Part shown: positions 22,382 through 32,666 of the stretch, piece by piece
Position numbering within the stretch: the first letter of the stretch is position 1
Layout of the letters: every line of letters begins with the position of its first letter
Source: Alternaria dauci
Taxonomy: Eukaryota > Ascomycota > Dothideomycetes > Pleosporales > Pleosporaceae
Assembly: GCF_042100115.1 (NCBI RefSeq)
Contig: NC_091274.1
Span: 186,001 to 250,000, forward strand
Length of the DNA: 64,000 nt
Direction: 5' to 3'
Program-made: the position numbers and the translations under genes
The notes under the pieces: generated by a model
Told to the model about the DNA's origin: nothing
The model's input: only the letters and a program-made list of their open reading frames with translations
Databases searched by the model: none

Positions 22382-24428
22382 ATGGATAGCCTAAGAGCCT
22401 CGATGCCTCCCGGCATGGCAGACGCGGCTGTCAACATTCCAGGTGTTGGCGCCGTCCTCCAGCTTCTCCTCAACAAACTCGGCTTCGATGTCGGAAGCAC
22501 AATGTCCTTGTACCTCTTGTTATTCGGTCTCTTCCAAGGAGCGCTGTTCTTGTACACCCAGGGACGTGGATTAGTATTGTAAGTTCCCACTCGTCCAGCC
22601 CATCCAACAATCACATACTAACTCTCTGTCTAGAGGGCACGGTACTTCAGCTATACGCATAGATGATGACGATGACCTGTACCCCCAATTCATATCCTGG
22701 ATATCAGAGCACCGCATGACAGAAATGAGCCGAGACCTCAAAGCCACCTCCAAAAAGCCCAGAGCACGCAACGACGAAGTAGACAACGACGATGCCTCGG
22801 AAGCAGATTTCGAGGACGTTCTGGACGACTCTGGCATCTTCAACTACGAAAAGTACAAGGGTACTAGTCCGACGTACTACGAACCGAACATGGGCGACGA
22901 CAGCTTCACCCACAACGGTCACTACTTTCAGTTCAGCAAGGCCTGCCAAGAGAACAAGTTCCAAGAGCGCATGGAGTATTTTCTCATCATCCGTTGTATG
23001 GGCCGCAGCACGAAGCCAGTCAAGGACCTCATCAACCACGTCAAAGAGTGGACGGCGCACAAGCCTAACAAGACAACTGAGATTATGCGCGCCGAGATCA
23101 AACATGGTGGCTACTGGTCCGTCCAGTCGAACCGCCCCTCACGACCCATCAGCACAGTCACTCTCGACGAAGCGCAGAAGAACAAGGTCGTTGCAGATAT
23201 CAACGAGTACCTCCATCCAGCTACTGCTCGATGGTACGCTGCACGAGGTATTCCGCACCGCAGGGGATACCTGTTTCATGGCCCGCCCGGTACCGGCAAG
23301 ACATCGTTGAGTTTTGCGATAGCGGGGATCTTTGGGCTGAGCGTATATTGCGCTTCGCTGAGTGAGCGCGACATGAGCGAGTCTGATCTCGCGTCGCTTT
23401 TCGGGCAGCTGCCGAATCGCTGTATCGTTTTACTGGAAGACATCGATAGCGCGGGTATCAGGCGTGACAGATCGTCTGTGATTCCGGAACAAGAGCGCGA
23501 TGCTGGTGTTGACGAGGCGGACAAGTCGAGTGCTCCTGCGCCAACGGAGAAAGCGATTGAGGAGAAGGACGACCAGCACGACAGGAAAGACGAGAAGGAA
23601 ATCGAAGAGAAGCAGAGTCCTAGCATTGCTAGCGAGAAAAAAAGGTCGATCCGGAGACGCATAACGCAGTCCCTCCGCCCCCGCAAATCCTCGCATCAAA
23701 AACCCGATAGCGAAACTACAACCCTCGTCGCCACACCCTCGTCCCTACCCACCTCCGCACCCCCATCGGTCCTCACACCCGCCCCCAGCATATCACAAAT
23801 CCCTCCCCCTACCACCTCTACCTCCACCAAACCCCCACCCCCACCACCCACAGACGAAGAAGGCACCAACACCGCCAGCAAAATCTCACTAGCAGGCCTC
23901 CTCAACATCATCGACGGCGCCGCCTCAAGCGAAGGCCGCGTCCTCATCATGACAACGAATTACCCAGAGAAACTCGATTCAGCACTCATAAGGCCGGGCC
24001 GCGTGGATTTACAGGTCAGATTCACGCTTGCGACGAGGATGCAGGTACAAGAGATATTTCGGCGCATGTATAGCGATGAGGCGGATGGAGAAGATAGTCA
24101 AGGGAAGGTAGGGCGGAGGGGGACGCCTGCTGGTCCTATTGCGGCTGCGAAGTCGAAGTCGACGTCTGGTACTGGTGGTACGACATCGCCGCCACTGTGT
24201 TTCCCAGCGCGACCGAATTTTGTCACATTGCCGCCGGAGGAGCTGGAAAATATGGCAAGGAGGTTTGCGGATGAGTTGCCCGAGGGAGTGTTTTCGCCGG
24301 CGGAGATTCAGGGGTACTTGTTGCAGAAGAAGAGTGATCCGCAGGGGGCATTGGAGGGCGTGGGGGAGTGGAGGGATGTGGTGCTTGAGGCGAAGAGGAG
24401 GGGGAAGAAGGTGGTGGAGTTGAAGTGA
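22382..24428 (+). CDS. BCS1-like AAA ATPase
   Basis: Exons 22382-22578 and 22634-24428, with a 55-nt intron (GTAAGT, TCTAG, phase 2), give 663 residues. A single transmembrane helix lies near residue 50 (MSLYLLLFGLFQGALFLY). A BCS1_N-type region follows, then the AAA module: Walker A GPPGTGKT at residue 282, Walker B CIVLLEDID at residue 329, sensor region LIMTTNYPEKLDSALIRPGRVD. True Bcs1 moves the folded Rieske protein across the mitochondrial inner membrane for complex III; filamentous fungi also carry many Bcs1-like paralogs of unknown job. Between Walker B and the sensor there is an insertion of about 140 residues, charged then Ser/Pro/Thr-rich, which argues for a paralog rather than Bcs1 itself. 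Confidence 0.88.
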
Positions 24429-24971
24429 GTGGGTAAAGTAGAAGGATGGTGTTGAGGAGTGTATGGGAGGGTTGGTGTTGCGGCGCTGGTTGGCTGTGAC
24501 GTTGTGGGTGTTTTCCTTCCGTGCGTCACCAATGCCATACGATCAACCGTTCCTTCACAGCACAACACAATGATCATCGATATACAATAGGCCTCTACTA
24601 GAAGCCTCAAAGCGGCTATACACACTCGTACTCTCTGTGCATGTAGCGATTGGGTCGGCGTCAAAGTCTTTTCCGGCAAAATTTTGGTCAGAGAGTGGGT
24701 TAAGATATTCGAACGAAGATGACAAAGATGTAAAACAGTAAAAATTTGATAACATTTGAGTGTCACTCAACTCATCATCATGAAAGAAGAAATGGCCAAC
24801 AATCAACTGCAGCAAAAGACCCGAAAATCAACGCCGATCGACGTTCCGTAAAGATGCGTGATCCTACTCTGGCGAGCCTGGGTTTATGACTTACTTCCAG
24901 ACCGAAGCGAAGAAGTGTGGAATTGGCACCTCGTGGTTGTCCTCGAACCCTTATCCCGAAACCAATGCACC
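24429..24971. other. gap between convergent genes
   Basis: 3' flanks of the BCS1-like and CHAT genes. It contains one copy of the dispersed repeat described separately. Confidence 0.55.
24536..24629. repeat. dispersed repeat, copy A (about 94 bp)
   Basis: This segment resembles 46438-46529 on the same strand. Shared blocks in order include CATAC, ATCAACCGTT, GCACAAC, TGATC, TACAATAGGCCTC, AAGCG and ACTCGT with only small spacing changes, roughly 70-75% alike by eye. Both copies are in 3' flanking DNA. Confidence 0.6.
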
Positions 24972-27900
24972 CTAGGGCCGGTATATAAAATCTTTTGGCA
25001 CTGGTGCCTCGTGCTCTCCCTCCCAGCAGCCCGTCTGGATCGCATCCTCCCAAAAAGGGTTATCCTTCAGCCTTCTGCCTTCGACAGACTTGCAATATGC
25101 AATGAACTCTTCTAGAGAAGCATCATGCTTGGTCTGCCTGTAGTTTGACAGCTCCTTGGCGAGCCACTGCCTGTCAGTCCACATGCGCTGCGAAGCGTTG
25201 CCGACCATGACGAACGGTGCCCATATGCGTGGTTCCTTGAAGTCTATAATGTCTTTCCCCTCTTTCCATGATTTGATCACTTGCAACAATTTCTTCTCCT
25301 CTTTCTTACCTGCAAGCCCTGCTACATGATTCCCATGCTGTTGTGACATGTCCAAAAGCTTCACAAACTGCTCTAGTAGGTCAATTGCTGTTTCCGTCGT
25401 CATATTGTACAAGAACTCTGTAGCAAGCTGCCACGCTCCAGAAAAGGAAGGTTGGTCTTGGAAGACCCAGAGGTTGGTGTAGAAGATCCACATGTGTATC
25501 ATTGTGGCAACATCATTGACCTTCCACAATGCGCCCAAATATGCGTGCGCTCCAGCTGCAAGCACAGCGTGGGAAAAGCCCTGTATATCACCGGAATCAG
25601 AGGCATGCCCTACGCCGCTGTGACAAGCGCTGAAGGTTACTAATGCAACATCTCCTCGCACAGCAAGTAAGTCGAGTACTCGAAACTTCTCTTGGAGAAG
25701 TATTTGAGAGTTGAATGGATGATCGGCGTCTTGAAGACCATGCGTACAGATATGGAGGAATTCAGACTCTCGAACGAGGCTGCGGAAGTCTTCCCTACCA
25801 ATATCTTTGGCATTGATAGCCGGTGTGTTGAGTAATCTGCCGATCAATGATGCTTCGATAGCGGCCATTGGTAGCCATCGGTCTCGCGGCCCCCCTGGAC
25901 GCGCTACGACACTTATCGTAGGCCTGATTCGAGCATGCGTTTGTAATCGCCTTAATCGTAATGAGTGAAGTGCTCTCAGGCTCGGGACTTGCGAGACTTC
26001 GCGCTGCATTATAAGGTAGTCACTGTCATATCGGAGCGCACTAACGGGGATCCGAGTCAACATTCCGGATAACACAAAAATTACGTGGCGTCTTTTCGCG
26101 ATGCAGTTTCGGAAAGGTCGAACGAGAACGTTGTCCAGAATTTGACCGAATAACTTGATACCATCCGTGTAGTTGTTCTTGATCGAGTCCACGAACATAA
26201 TGACGGTCTCCTCCAGCGTTGCGAGAGTGGCTAGGGGATGGAATATAGCCATTCTAACTTTCACCTCGTCTAGAGCCATCAAGATGCAGCCTTCCTGTGT
26301 GGCAAAAATGTACAATACGGTCGCATCTTTAGGAATGCATCTGAAGAACGAACCCACTGACTCCAGTGAGAGTTCCGCAGTCTTATTTCGCAGATGGGCA
26401 GTTTGGTGGAACACAGCGAAATATTCTTCTCTCAAAGGATCTAGCGCCTGGAACTCAACTTCTTCCTCGGGGCTTCTATGCTCCTTTTTCATGAGCTCTT
26501 TCCAAAGTTCAGACTTGTATTGAGCCTCGGCTTGTTCAGATGTAAAGTCTTCCGATCCGTCGCTCCAAATATACTGAGGTCGCGCCGCTTCCAGAAACAC
26601 CAAAGCTTCGATGAGATGTTCTTCCAAGTCTTTGTAGTATGTTGTGCTTGCAAAGAGACTGAAGACACTGCAATCAACTGCAGGATTTGAGGTCGGTCCC
26701 AGAGTAGTATATCCTGGCATATCTTGTTTCCACAGCAAAGCCCTTCGTGCAGCGGAGCCTAGCAAGCGGGTGGCGTCGTTCATCGCCAACACAAGTCGAA
26801 AGTCATCGTCGGTCATATGAGCAGCCATGTCAAGGAGAAAAGCTCGGCCTTGTAGGAAGTACAAGTATGCCTCATGAAAGTCTCGTTGACTTTCACACAA
26901 TAGACCAGCGTAGAGGCATCTTTGCCAGGGCCAAAGCTCTGTGTATGACGTTACTGATGTAAAATATCCTGGTGAGGCTTCCTCGATGGTTGACATTAAT
27001 TCTACCGCTCGCTTCCAGAATCCGAGCTTGATACAGCTCAGAAATATTGCCTCTAACGACTTTAGTCTGCACTGTCGTACAACCTTGACCATAGCCTCCA
27101 CAAGATCTTGAGAGTCCACATGAGACGGTGGTATGATCGTGAACATATCGTCGTCACTCACATGCAGAGACATGAGAGCTCTAGCTCTGTCGAAATTTCC
27201 AGCCCGGTGAAGAATGTCGATCTTCAGCAGAATTTGCTCTAGGTTCGTTGATGTTGCGCTTTCGCTCTCATCCAAGAAATTTTGAAGAGCACATTGTGCA
27301 GCCTTGAGATCTCCATCCTGGAGGTTTCTCCGGTAAGCTGTTGTAGCCGCTGCGTGCCGTAGCTTCGTGAGTGCTTCTTCTGTATAATGAGACATAAAGG
27401 GGTTGCGGGATAGGGTCTCAAGCATTTTCTGGGTTGCTTCATCGGGGAACTTTGAAGCTTCATCCTCGGTTGGTCCTAGAAGTACTTCAGCTTCGACGAC
27501 GGCTTTGATGATCCAGTGTATGGTGTGGAGATTAACGGCGGATACGTCAGGAGTCATATCATATGTGAACATGAGGTAAGTGCTGTCCTTGAGGTGACGA
27601 GCCCATATTGCCGCACTACTGTGAAGTCCCAGGGACAGCCATGCTCTGAGCTGTGCGAGCATCGCAAGGTACCAGACTGTCCAAAAGACTTTCATCGCTT
27701 TGATTATTTGTCGACAGACCTCGTAGCCTTCAAGGTTCGTGGCTGATCCTACGATATAACGATTGTAGTGCCCTAACCTCAACGCGAAGAGCGCCAAGCC
27801 CAGAGCGAAAACGTCGTTGCCACAGCCGCGAGCCCAATGGGCTATCCGATGGATCTTGGTGCGATTTTCAAAGGATGCATGCACGTGAACTATTCGATGG

Positions 27901-29144
27901 ATTTCGATCAAGGCCTCAAGCTGCTTATCGTAGCATCTTTGCGCCATTGAGTAACTTTGGCTCAGCAACTCCGAGATTTGTTCCGCGTGAGTCGACCCGC
28001 CCAGCTTCGCTTCTGGCTGCATTCTACGCATACGATGAGTACAGGCCTCTCGAAAGGTACTAGTTGCCAGCCCACGAGTGGATTGCGCCCGGATAAAGTG
28101 CTCGTTCGCTTTAGCATACCAGATGCGGCTGAAGGAGCAATGCTTCTTGATACGTTCCTTCGGATCCAGAGACCCAGTGTCAAATTCAGTCCCTACTAAA
28201 ACGCAGTTCAGTCGTAGTAGAATGTAAGCAGGGCGGAAAAGCAACTTACAGGCTGCATTCTCAGCGAAATGCATAGTACTGTCGCCGCCATAGTCGTCCA
28301 CGCTATCGATAATGACCAGATTTAACAACGAGGGACATGTGAATTCTGGTGATACCATATAATCGCCTCGAATCAAACAGTAGTGGCCAAGACCAACATC
28401 ATCTTCGAGTGCGGAATAGATAGATTTCATGGGTTCAAGATATCGAATTGCATTCGGATCTTCACTTGCTCGAGCAAGGTTGTACTGCGTTCGGAGTAGA
28501 TAAGCGGCAACCAATGGAAGATCGAGTTGAAGCGATTCTTGGATCACTCCGTTGATCTGAGTGAGGAGTTTCGCGAAACGACTGTACTGCAATTTGTGCC
28601 GAGGTAGGTTAAAATCGCAATCAGAGGGTCTCTTGTGCAGTCGACGGACAGCGCGGATCATACGATGTGAGAAGCATATAGCGCAGATGACGTTGTATTC
28701 AAGAACGTCTAGTCTGGACATGTCTTGTTCATACTCTGCGCATGTCTTAACAAAATGCGCGCCATTGTCGTAGTTCTCACGATTCATCCACATGGCTAAT
28801 GCTGGCCCTCGCAGATCGCATGGCTGTAGCAGAGGCGGGAAGTCCCTCCAGGTGCAGAGGAGGGCCGAGTAGGCGTTTCTTCGAAAGGTCCACCGAGTAC
28901 GCTGTGCTGGAGAAAGGCCGTCCTTGTGAAGACTGTCCAGATCCTGGGTCGCGGACACGAAATCGCCCTGTAGAAGAGCAAATATGGCACGCAGCAGAAT
29001 TGTAGACAATTCTTCATCGATAGAAGATGTCGAAACGTCGGCGGCAAGGACTTCCAGTTTTTTGTGTGCTGTCACTAGATCCGTGTGTAAATCGTCGTAG
29101 AAAGGCGTGCCGCCAAAGACTCTGCAAACGTCTCGAAAATCCAT
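24972..29144 (-). CDS. helical-repeat (TPR-like) protein with C-terminal CHAT caspase-like protease domain
   Basis: The frame from the ATG at 29144 has 1,390 codons. A probable 54-nt intron at 28249-28196 (GTAAGT donor, TTTTAG acceptor) has no stop and keeps the frame, so the spliced protein would have 1,372 residues. About 1,000 N-terminal residues are alpha-helical with TPR-like character (for example FHEAYLYFLQGRAFL, FDRARALMSLH). The C-terminal third is a CHAT domain, a clan CD cysteine protease: His1135 in FLHICTHGLQD and Cys1174 in FSACHSGVG (unspliced numbering), followed by AVLAAGAHAYLGALWKVND, the usual CHAT end. No NACHT or NB-ARC motif is seen between repeats and protease. The gene is divergent from the gasdermin-like gene with about 250 bp between the two ATGs. 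In fungi and bacteria CHAT proteases often sit beside the protein they cut, which fits a role as the activator of that neighbour. Confidence 0.85.
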   Translation of the reverse strand: MDFRDVCRVFGGTPFYDDLHTDLVTAHKKLEVLAADVSTSSIDEELSTILLRAIFALLQGDFVSATQDLDSLHKDGLSPAQRTRWTFRRNAYSALLCTWRDFPPLLQPCDLRGPALAMWMNRENYDNGAHFVKTCAEYEQDMSRLDVLEYNVICAICFSHRMIRAVRRLHKRPSDCDFNLPRHKLQYSRFAKLLTQINGVIQESLQLDLPLVAAYLLRTQYNLARASEDPNAIRYLEPMKSIYSALEDDVGLGHYCLIRGDYMVSPEFTCPSLLNLVIIDSVDDYGGDSTMHFAENAACKLLFRPAYILLRLNCVLVGTEFDTGSLDPKERIKKHCSFSRIWYAKANEHFIRAQSTRGLATSTFREACTHRMRRMQPEAKLGGSTHAEQISELLSQSYSMAQRCYDKQLEALIEIHRIVHVHASFENRTKIHRIAHWARGCGNDVFALGLALFALRLGHYNRYIVGSATNLEGYEVCRQIIKAMKVFWTVWYLAMLAQLRAWLSLGLHSSAAIWARHLKDSTYLMFTYDMTPDVSAVNLHTIHWIIKAVVEAEVLLGPTEDEASKFPDEATQKMLETLSRNPFMSHYTEEALTKLRHAAATTAYRRNLQDGDLKAAQCALQNFLDESESATSTNLEQILLKIDILHRAGNFDRARALMSLHVSDDDMFTIIPPSHVDSQDLVEAMVKVVRQCRLKSLEAIFLSCIKLGFWKRAVELMSTIEEASPGYFTSVTSYTELWPWQRCLYAGLLCESQRDFHEAYLYFLQGRAFLLDMAAHMTDDDFRLVLAMNDATRLLGSAARRALLWKQDMPGYTTLGPTSNPAVDCSVFSLFASTTYYKDLEEHLIEALVFLEAARPQYIWSDGSEDFTSEQAEAQYKSELWKELMKKEHRSPEEEVEFQALDPLREEYFAVFHQTAHLRNKTAELSLESVGSFFRCIPKDATVLYIFATQEGCILMALDEVKVRMAIFHPLATLATLEETVIMFVDSIKNNYTDGIKLFGQILDNVLVRPFRNCIAKRRHVIFVLSGMLTRIPVSALRYDSDYLIMQREVSQVPSLRALHSLRLRRLQTHARIRPTISVVARPGGPRDRWLPMAAIEASLIGRLLNTPAINAKDIGREDFRSLVRESEFLHICTHGLQDADHPFNSQILLQEKFRVLDLLAVRGDVALVTFSACHSGVGHASDSGDIQGFSHAVLAAGAHAYLGALWKVNDVATMIHMWIFYTNLWVFQDQPSFSGAWQLATEFLYNMTTETAIDLLEQFVKLLDMSQQHGNHVAGLAGKKEEKKLLQVIKSWKEGKDIIDFKEPRIWAPFVMVGNASQRMWTDRQWLAKELSNYRQTKHDASLEEFIAYCKSVEGRRLKDNPFWEDAIQTGCWEGEHEAPVPKDFIYRP

Positions 29145-29394
29145 ACAAGCCAATTTTAACAGCTGTCAGAGATCGAAGAAAACAGTTGTTTGTAGGAAGG
29201 ATGGGCTGTTTGGAAGATATGGTGATTGGGCTCACAAGGCTGTGCTGCTGCCTATATTCAGCTGAACGCCACAATGACGTGTAGGTCCTGGAGTGGTCGC
29301 ATGCACTGCCGCGCTAGAGCTCAGCTGCTCAGCTCCAGATGACTAGAAAAGCCTCCCAGCTCGCGAACGACAAGTTACAAAATCCATTTCTAAA
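29145..29394. promoter_or_regulatory. shared divergent promoter of the CHAT and gasdermin-like genes
   Basis: Only 250 bp separate the two start codons, so both genes must draw on this segment for transcription initiation. This arrangement suggests co-expression. No clear TATA box or operator-like palindrome stands out by eye. Confidence 0.6.
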
Positions 29395-30491
29395 ATGGCG
29401 CCGATTGAGAAGATCACTTACTTCGCATACAACGAGGGCATTGACCCGACCAGATTGCCTCTTGGCATGCTCGCTTTTGATTATGCAAATGCAAGGCTAT
29501 CGCGGCGATCTTTTCGTCCTAGGGAGAACGAGTGAGTCATCCTTATCGTTGCATCATTTCAGCAGTCTCACGCTATACAGTGAAGCATTGCTCAAGGACT
29601 GCAACCTCGTTGACGAGGACAAACGGTCGTTTTGCAATATGCTATGGACGGAGAAGTCCGACGCCTTGCTCAACATCGACCTGAAGAAAGTGATCGAAGC
29701 GGGGTGGAACTCGTCCAAGTCTGATGCCCGTTTGATCGTCGGCAAGAAGGGATCCAAACTTGAAATCATCGAGTAAGCACTGAAAATCCAATCTCGCAGA
29801 CACACACTAATTGTTGTGAAGCTCGGACAAGTTCTTCGAGGATTACTTGCTCAAGCAAGATGCCGTCCGACAATGGTTCGAGACCAGGCTTTCTGTTGCT
29901 CGCTCTATCACTGCAGCTGTCAACAACCTCATAAAAGCACCAGATATGTGGCTGCTGACAGGGATTTACATCATCGAAGACGGCACCGTGTTCTCTGTGC
30001 GGAAAGAGAGTTCATCTAGTCATGCATCTGCGAAGATGCCAATTCCAGAGCCCACTGGCTTGACTGGATTGGCGGGTCTCAAAGCCGGGGCGACGATTCG
30101 CATCGGTAACGGTATAGAGGCCCAAGCCAGTACTCAGATTGAGGGCGAAAAAGTCTGGGCTGCGCAATGGATCAAGGTATGATGACCGCGATCCTCGATG
30201 TATGAAGCCACTCATTGACAGTCCGGATAGGTAAAAGCGCGGTATGTTGCCATATCCAAGTTGAGAAAAAATACCGAGGCAGTCATGCATACGGTCGTGC
30301 TGCAGGATGTCTGGAGCACTGGCACCACGAGGGGTTGGGACGACGAGCCTCAGGCTGTCGAGCTAGGACTGTCGAACATGCACGAGGACAGTACGGAGGA
30401 AGGAAACACAAGCCTTTTCGACGAGGAATGGTGGAGCAAGTTCGACGACAAGCTTGCAAGTCATCTTGAAGACTTGGACATTGAAGAATGA
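29395..30491 (+). CDS. gasdermin-like pore-forming protein (probable)
   Basis: Four exons, 29395-29531, 29581-29772, 29822-30176 and 30231-30491, with introns of 49, 49 and 54 nt (GTGAGT, GTAAGC and GTATGA donors; CAG, AAG and TAG acceptors), give 314 residues. The reading frame is conserved across all three junctions. The chain has no signal peptide. The central part has beta-strand-like segments, MWLLTGIYIIEDGTVFSV, AGATIRIGNGIEA and KVWAAQWIKVKARYV, in the order seen in fungal gasdermin N-domains. The end is short, acidic and Trp-rich (FDEEWWSKFDD), as expected for an inhibitory C-terminal piece; fungal gasdermins such as HET-Q1 and RCD-1 lack the large mammalian C-domain. Gasdermins oligomerise into membrane pores after proteolysis and kill the cell. 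The call rests on sequence feel plus the CHAT neighbour; a structure-based comparison would settle it. Confidence 0.6.
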
Positions 30492-30641
30492 TATCGCGCT
30501 CCAGACTGGATAACAGCTAATTGTCGAGTTATGGTGTATAGCTCTCGCGAGCCTTGAGCATGGCGCTTTTTTGAACATGTAGCTGAGGTGCTGCGATTTT
30601 TTAGTCTCTTATAATGTTAGACTGGAGCTTACTCCGAAAAC

Positions 30642-30755
30642 TCTCTGATGTATGGTACGTCTCTTGATGAGAGCCTTGTGTGTATAGAACATATGGGTTT
30701 TGGAAGACGTAAGTGGCTCGTCAGTTATGGGTTATCGCCAAACCATGGTTGAGCG
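30642..30755. repeat. direct repeat, copy 1
   Basis: The segment begins CTCTGATGTATGG and ends with TTATCGCCAAACCATGGTT followed by GAGCG. It matches 31790-31915 along its length with scattered substitutions and a short GGTGGTTCT-type expansion in the second copy. It lies about 150 bp after the gasdermin-like stop codon. Confidence 0.75.
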
Positions 30756-30939
30756 TTTACTCCAACAAGAATAAACTCCAAAGATATGTAGCGGCAGGGA
30801 TTCGTTAAGAGTCACCCACATGAGTACTAGTCCGCTGGTAAGTGTAACCTGTCTATGGGATGTGGCGGCATCTAGATGGCGATGGATAGGGGTGAGCGGC
30901 TGAGGTTGTGGCAGCCCGTAGTAGCGAAGTGCACTGACA

Positions 30940-31686
30940 TTGGTGGTCGGCAAAATATCGGTACAACAAACCGCCGAAGCGCCCGCATACAGACAGGCCT
31001 CCACACCAGCATCCCCAAGGCGCCCGCACTCGAGCTCCAAACCCAGTACTCTCAGCTCAACGCCAGCATATCCCGTGCGACCCTGCGGCCTACCGAGACT
31101 CGTCCAATGCGCCAGCTTTGAGCTCGTCTACAGTGGAGACTATTCGGGCAACGCCGTCGCACTCAGCCAATTATGGGCTCTACTCAACAACGCACTCACC
31201 GAATGGCCATCCCCTCGCACACCAGACCTTGTCGCTCTACCCTCAGCGATGATTACAATCACCGACGCTATCCACCGTAGCGAACTGTTTGACGACACAG
31301 ATAGGAAGCCGGAGCCATGAGCGAAGCTTCCCAGGTTTCGGATGGTCTGGTCCGAGGCGTTCCGGAGAACATGCCCGGTACGAGCAAATAGGTGGAGCAC
31401 AACGGCGAAAGACTCTCCAGTGGCGTTGATGGGCTAGATAACTGGTGCGAATGGAGCGCCCACAGAGATGATAGATTTCGACCAGCCACATGAATTCTGG
31501 GAGTTCTGGCAGAAGCGGCTACTCGCGATCGCAAAAGGTACTGGAGTTGATGACTTTGCACTAGACGCGGCAGGCAATACTGTACAGCGTATGCGCAGTA
31601 TCAGTGCGAAGACATCAAAGTACATGGGGGATGAAGGGAAGGGGCTTGAATGCTCGAATACCAACGTCGCTGGGTGTGATGAATGA
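30940..31686 (+). pseudogene. possible relic of an unrecognised gene
   Basis: Two broken frames, about 30940-31320 and 31468-31686, have protein-like composition (for example LSQLWALLNNALTEW, AMITITDAIHRSELFDD and FDQPHEFWEFWQKRLLAIAKG). They do not join through clear splice sites and have no recognisable domain. They sit exactly between the two direct-repeat copies, so the block may be a decayed insertion or duplication. This is a weak call; it could also be random open sequence. Confidence 0.2.
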
Positions 31687-31789
31687 ACAGCTTCGTAGGA
31701 GTCTGATGAAGCTCGACAACGCTGTTGTCAAACGAGAAGAACGGTGATTATGAATGCCGACATGGCGGCCTGTCTCAACGTCTACCTAT

Positions 31790-31915
31790 TCTCTGATGTG
31801 CGGTACTTCTCTTGATGAAAGCCTTTTGCGTATGGGAACATATGGGTTTCGGAAGTTGTGGGTGGCTACTGGTGGTTCTGGTGGTTATGGGTCATCGCCA
31901 AACCATGGTTGAGCG
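31790..31915. repeat. direct repeat, copy 2
   Basis: Same orientation as 30642-30755, about 1.15 kb downstream. The most conserved part is the end, ATCGCCAAACCATGGTTGAG, nearly identical in both copies. The middle carries an extra GGTGGTT-rich stretch. Confidence 0.75.
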
Positions 31916-32666
31916 GATGGCAACCACGGTACGGCTTCGCGATTACGCCCACACAGCAAATGTGTGAGTCAAAGGAGAGGACAACGTCTACCTAAGCAAC
32001 CAGGCATCAGTGTATTACTGGTGAGACGCGCATGGGTAAAGTCGAGGACACCAGTAGTGATACCACCGTAATTTCCATTCTTGTACTCGACTAGATTCTA
32101 ATTATATCAGACTTGTGCATACTTAAAACAGGTAAAACACAGAGCTCTCTTGACACAACTCTAACAACGGTCAGTGGAGATTCAGCGAAATTCATCACTG
32201 ACCACGCTGATAATCCACCGTCCTGACAGATACCGACACCCCGGCGCGATCACGACTGTCCTCGTCCTGGATGCAACTCTCAACGGGCGCACGAAAATCC
32301 AAAATGAAAACTCGTTGTCGAAGGTGCGGAGAATGGGATGTCATGACAAACACCGAGACCTATTATCGCTGAGTGCGTTGGCAAAGAACAAACCGCGCTT
32401 GCGTGCAAAATACGGTCGGTCTACAGGCATCCTCTAACAAGAACCCATCCGCAGCGAATATTGCGCCAGACTCCCCATACCTCACCACGCTATGCCGTTT
32501 GGGGACATTGGTAAAACGGCTGTTTGTACCATGGGACATATATATGGGTCGTTAGTCACGCACCTGTGATATTCAGATCACTACGCATGCGACACTCACC
32601 TTCTCTACCTCATACACAACCAACATTATCACACCAAGTTCACATCAACAACATACACATTCCACT

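Larger units (their letters stand above)
30492..32666. other. 2.2-kb stretch with direct repeat and possible gene relic
   Basis: No intact gene is supported. It holds two copies of a diverged direct repeat (30642-30755 and 31790-31915) and, between them, broken frames that look partly coding. The right end is the promoter of the DUF3669 gene, with a TATATAT near 32540. Confidence 0.5.
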
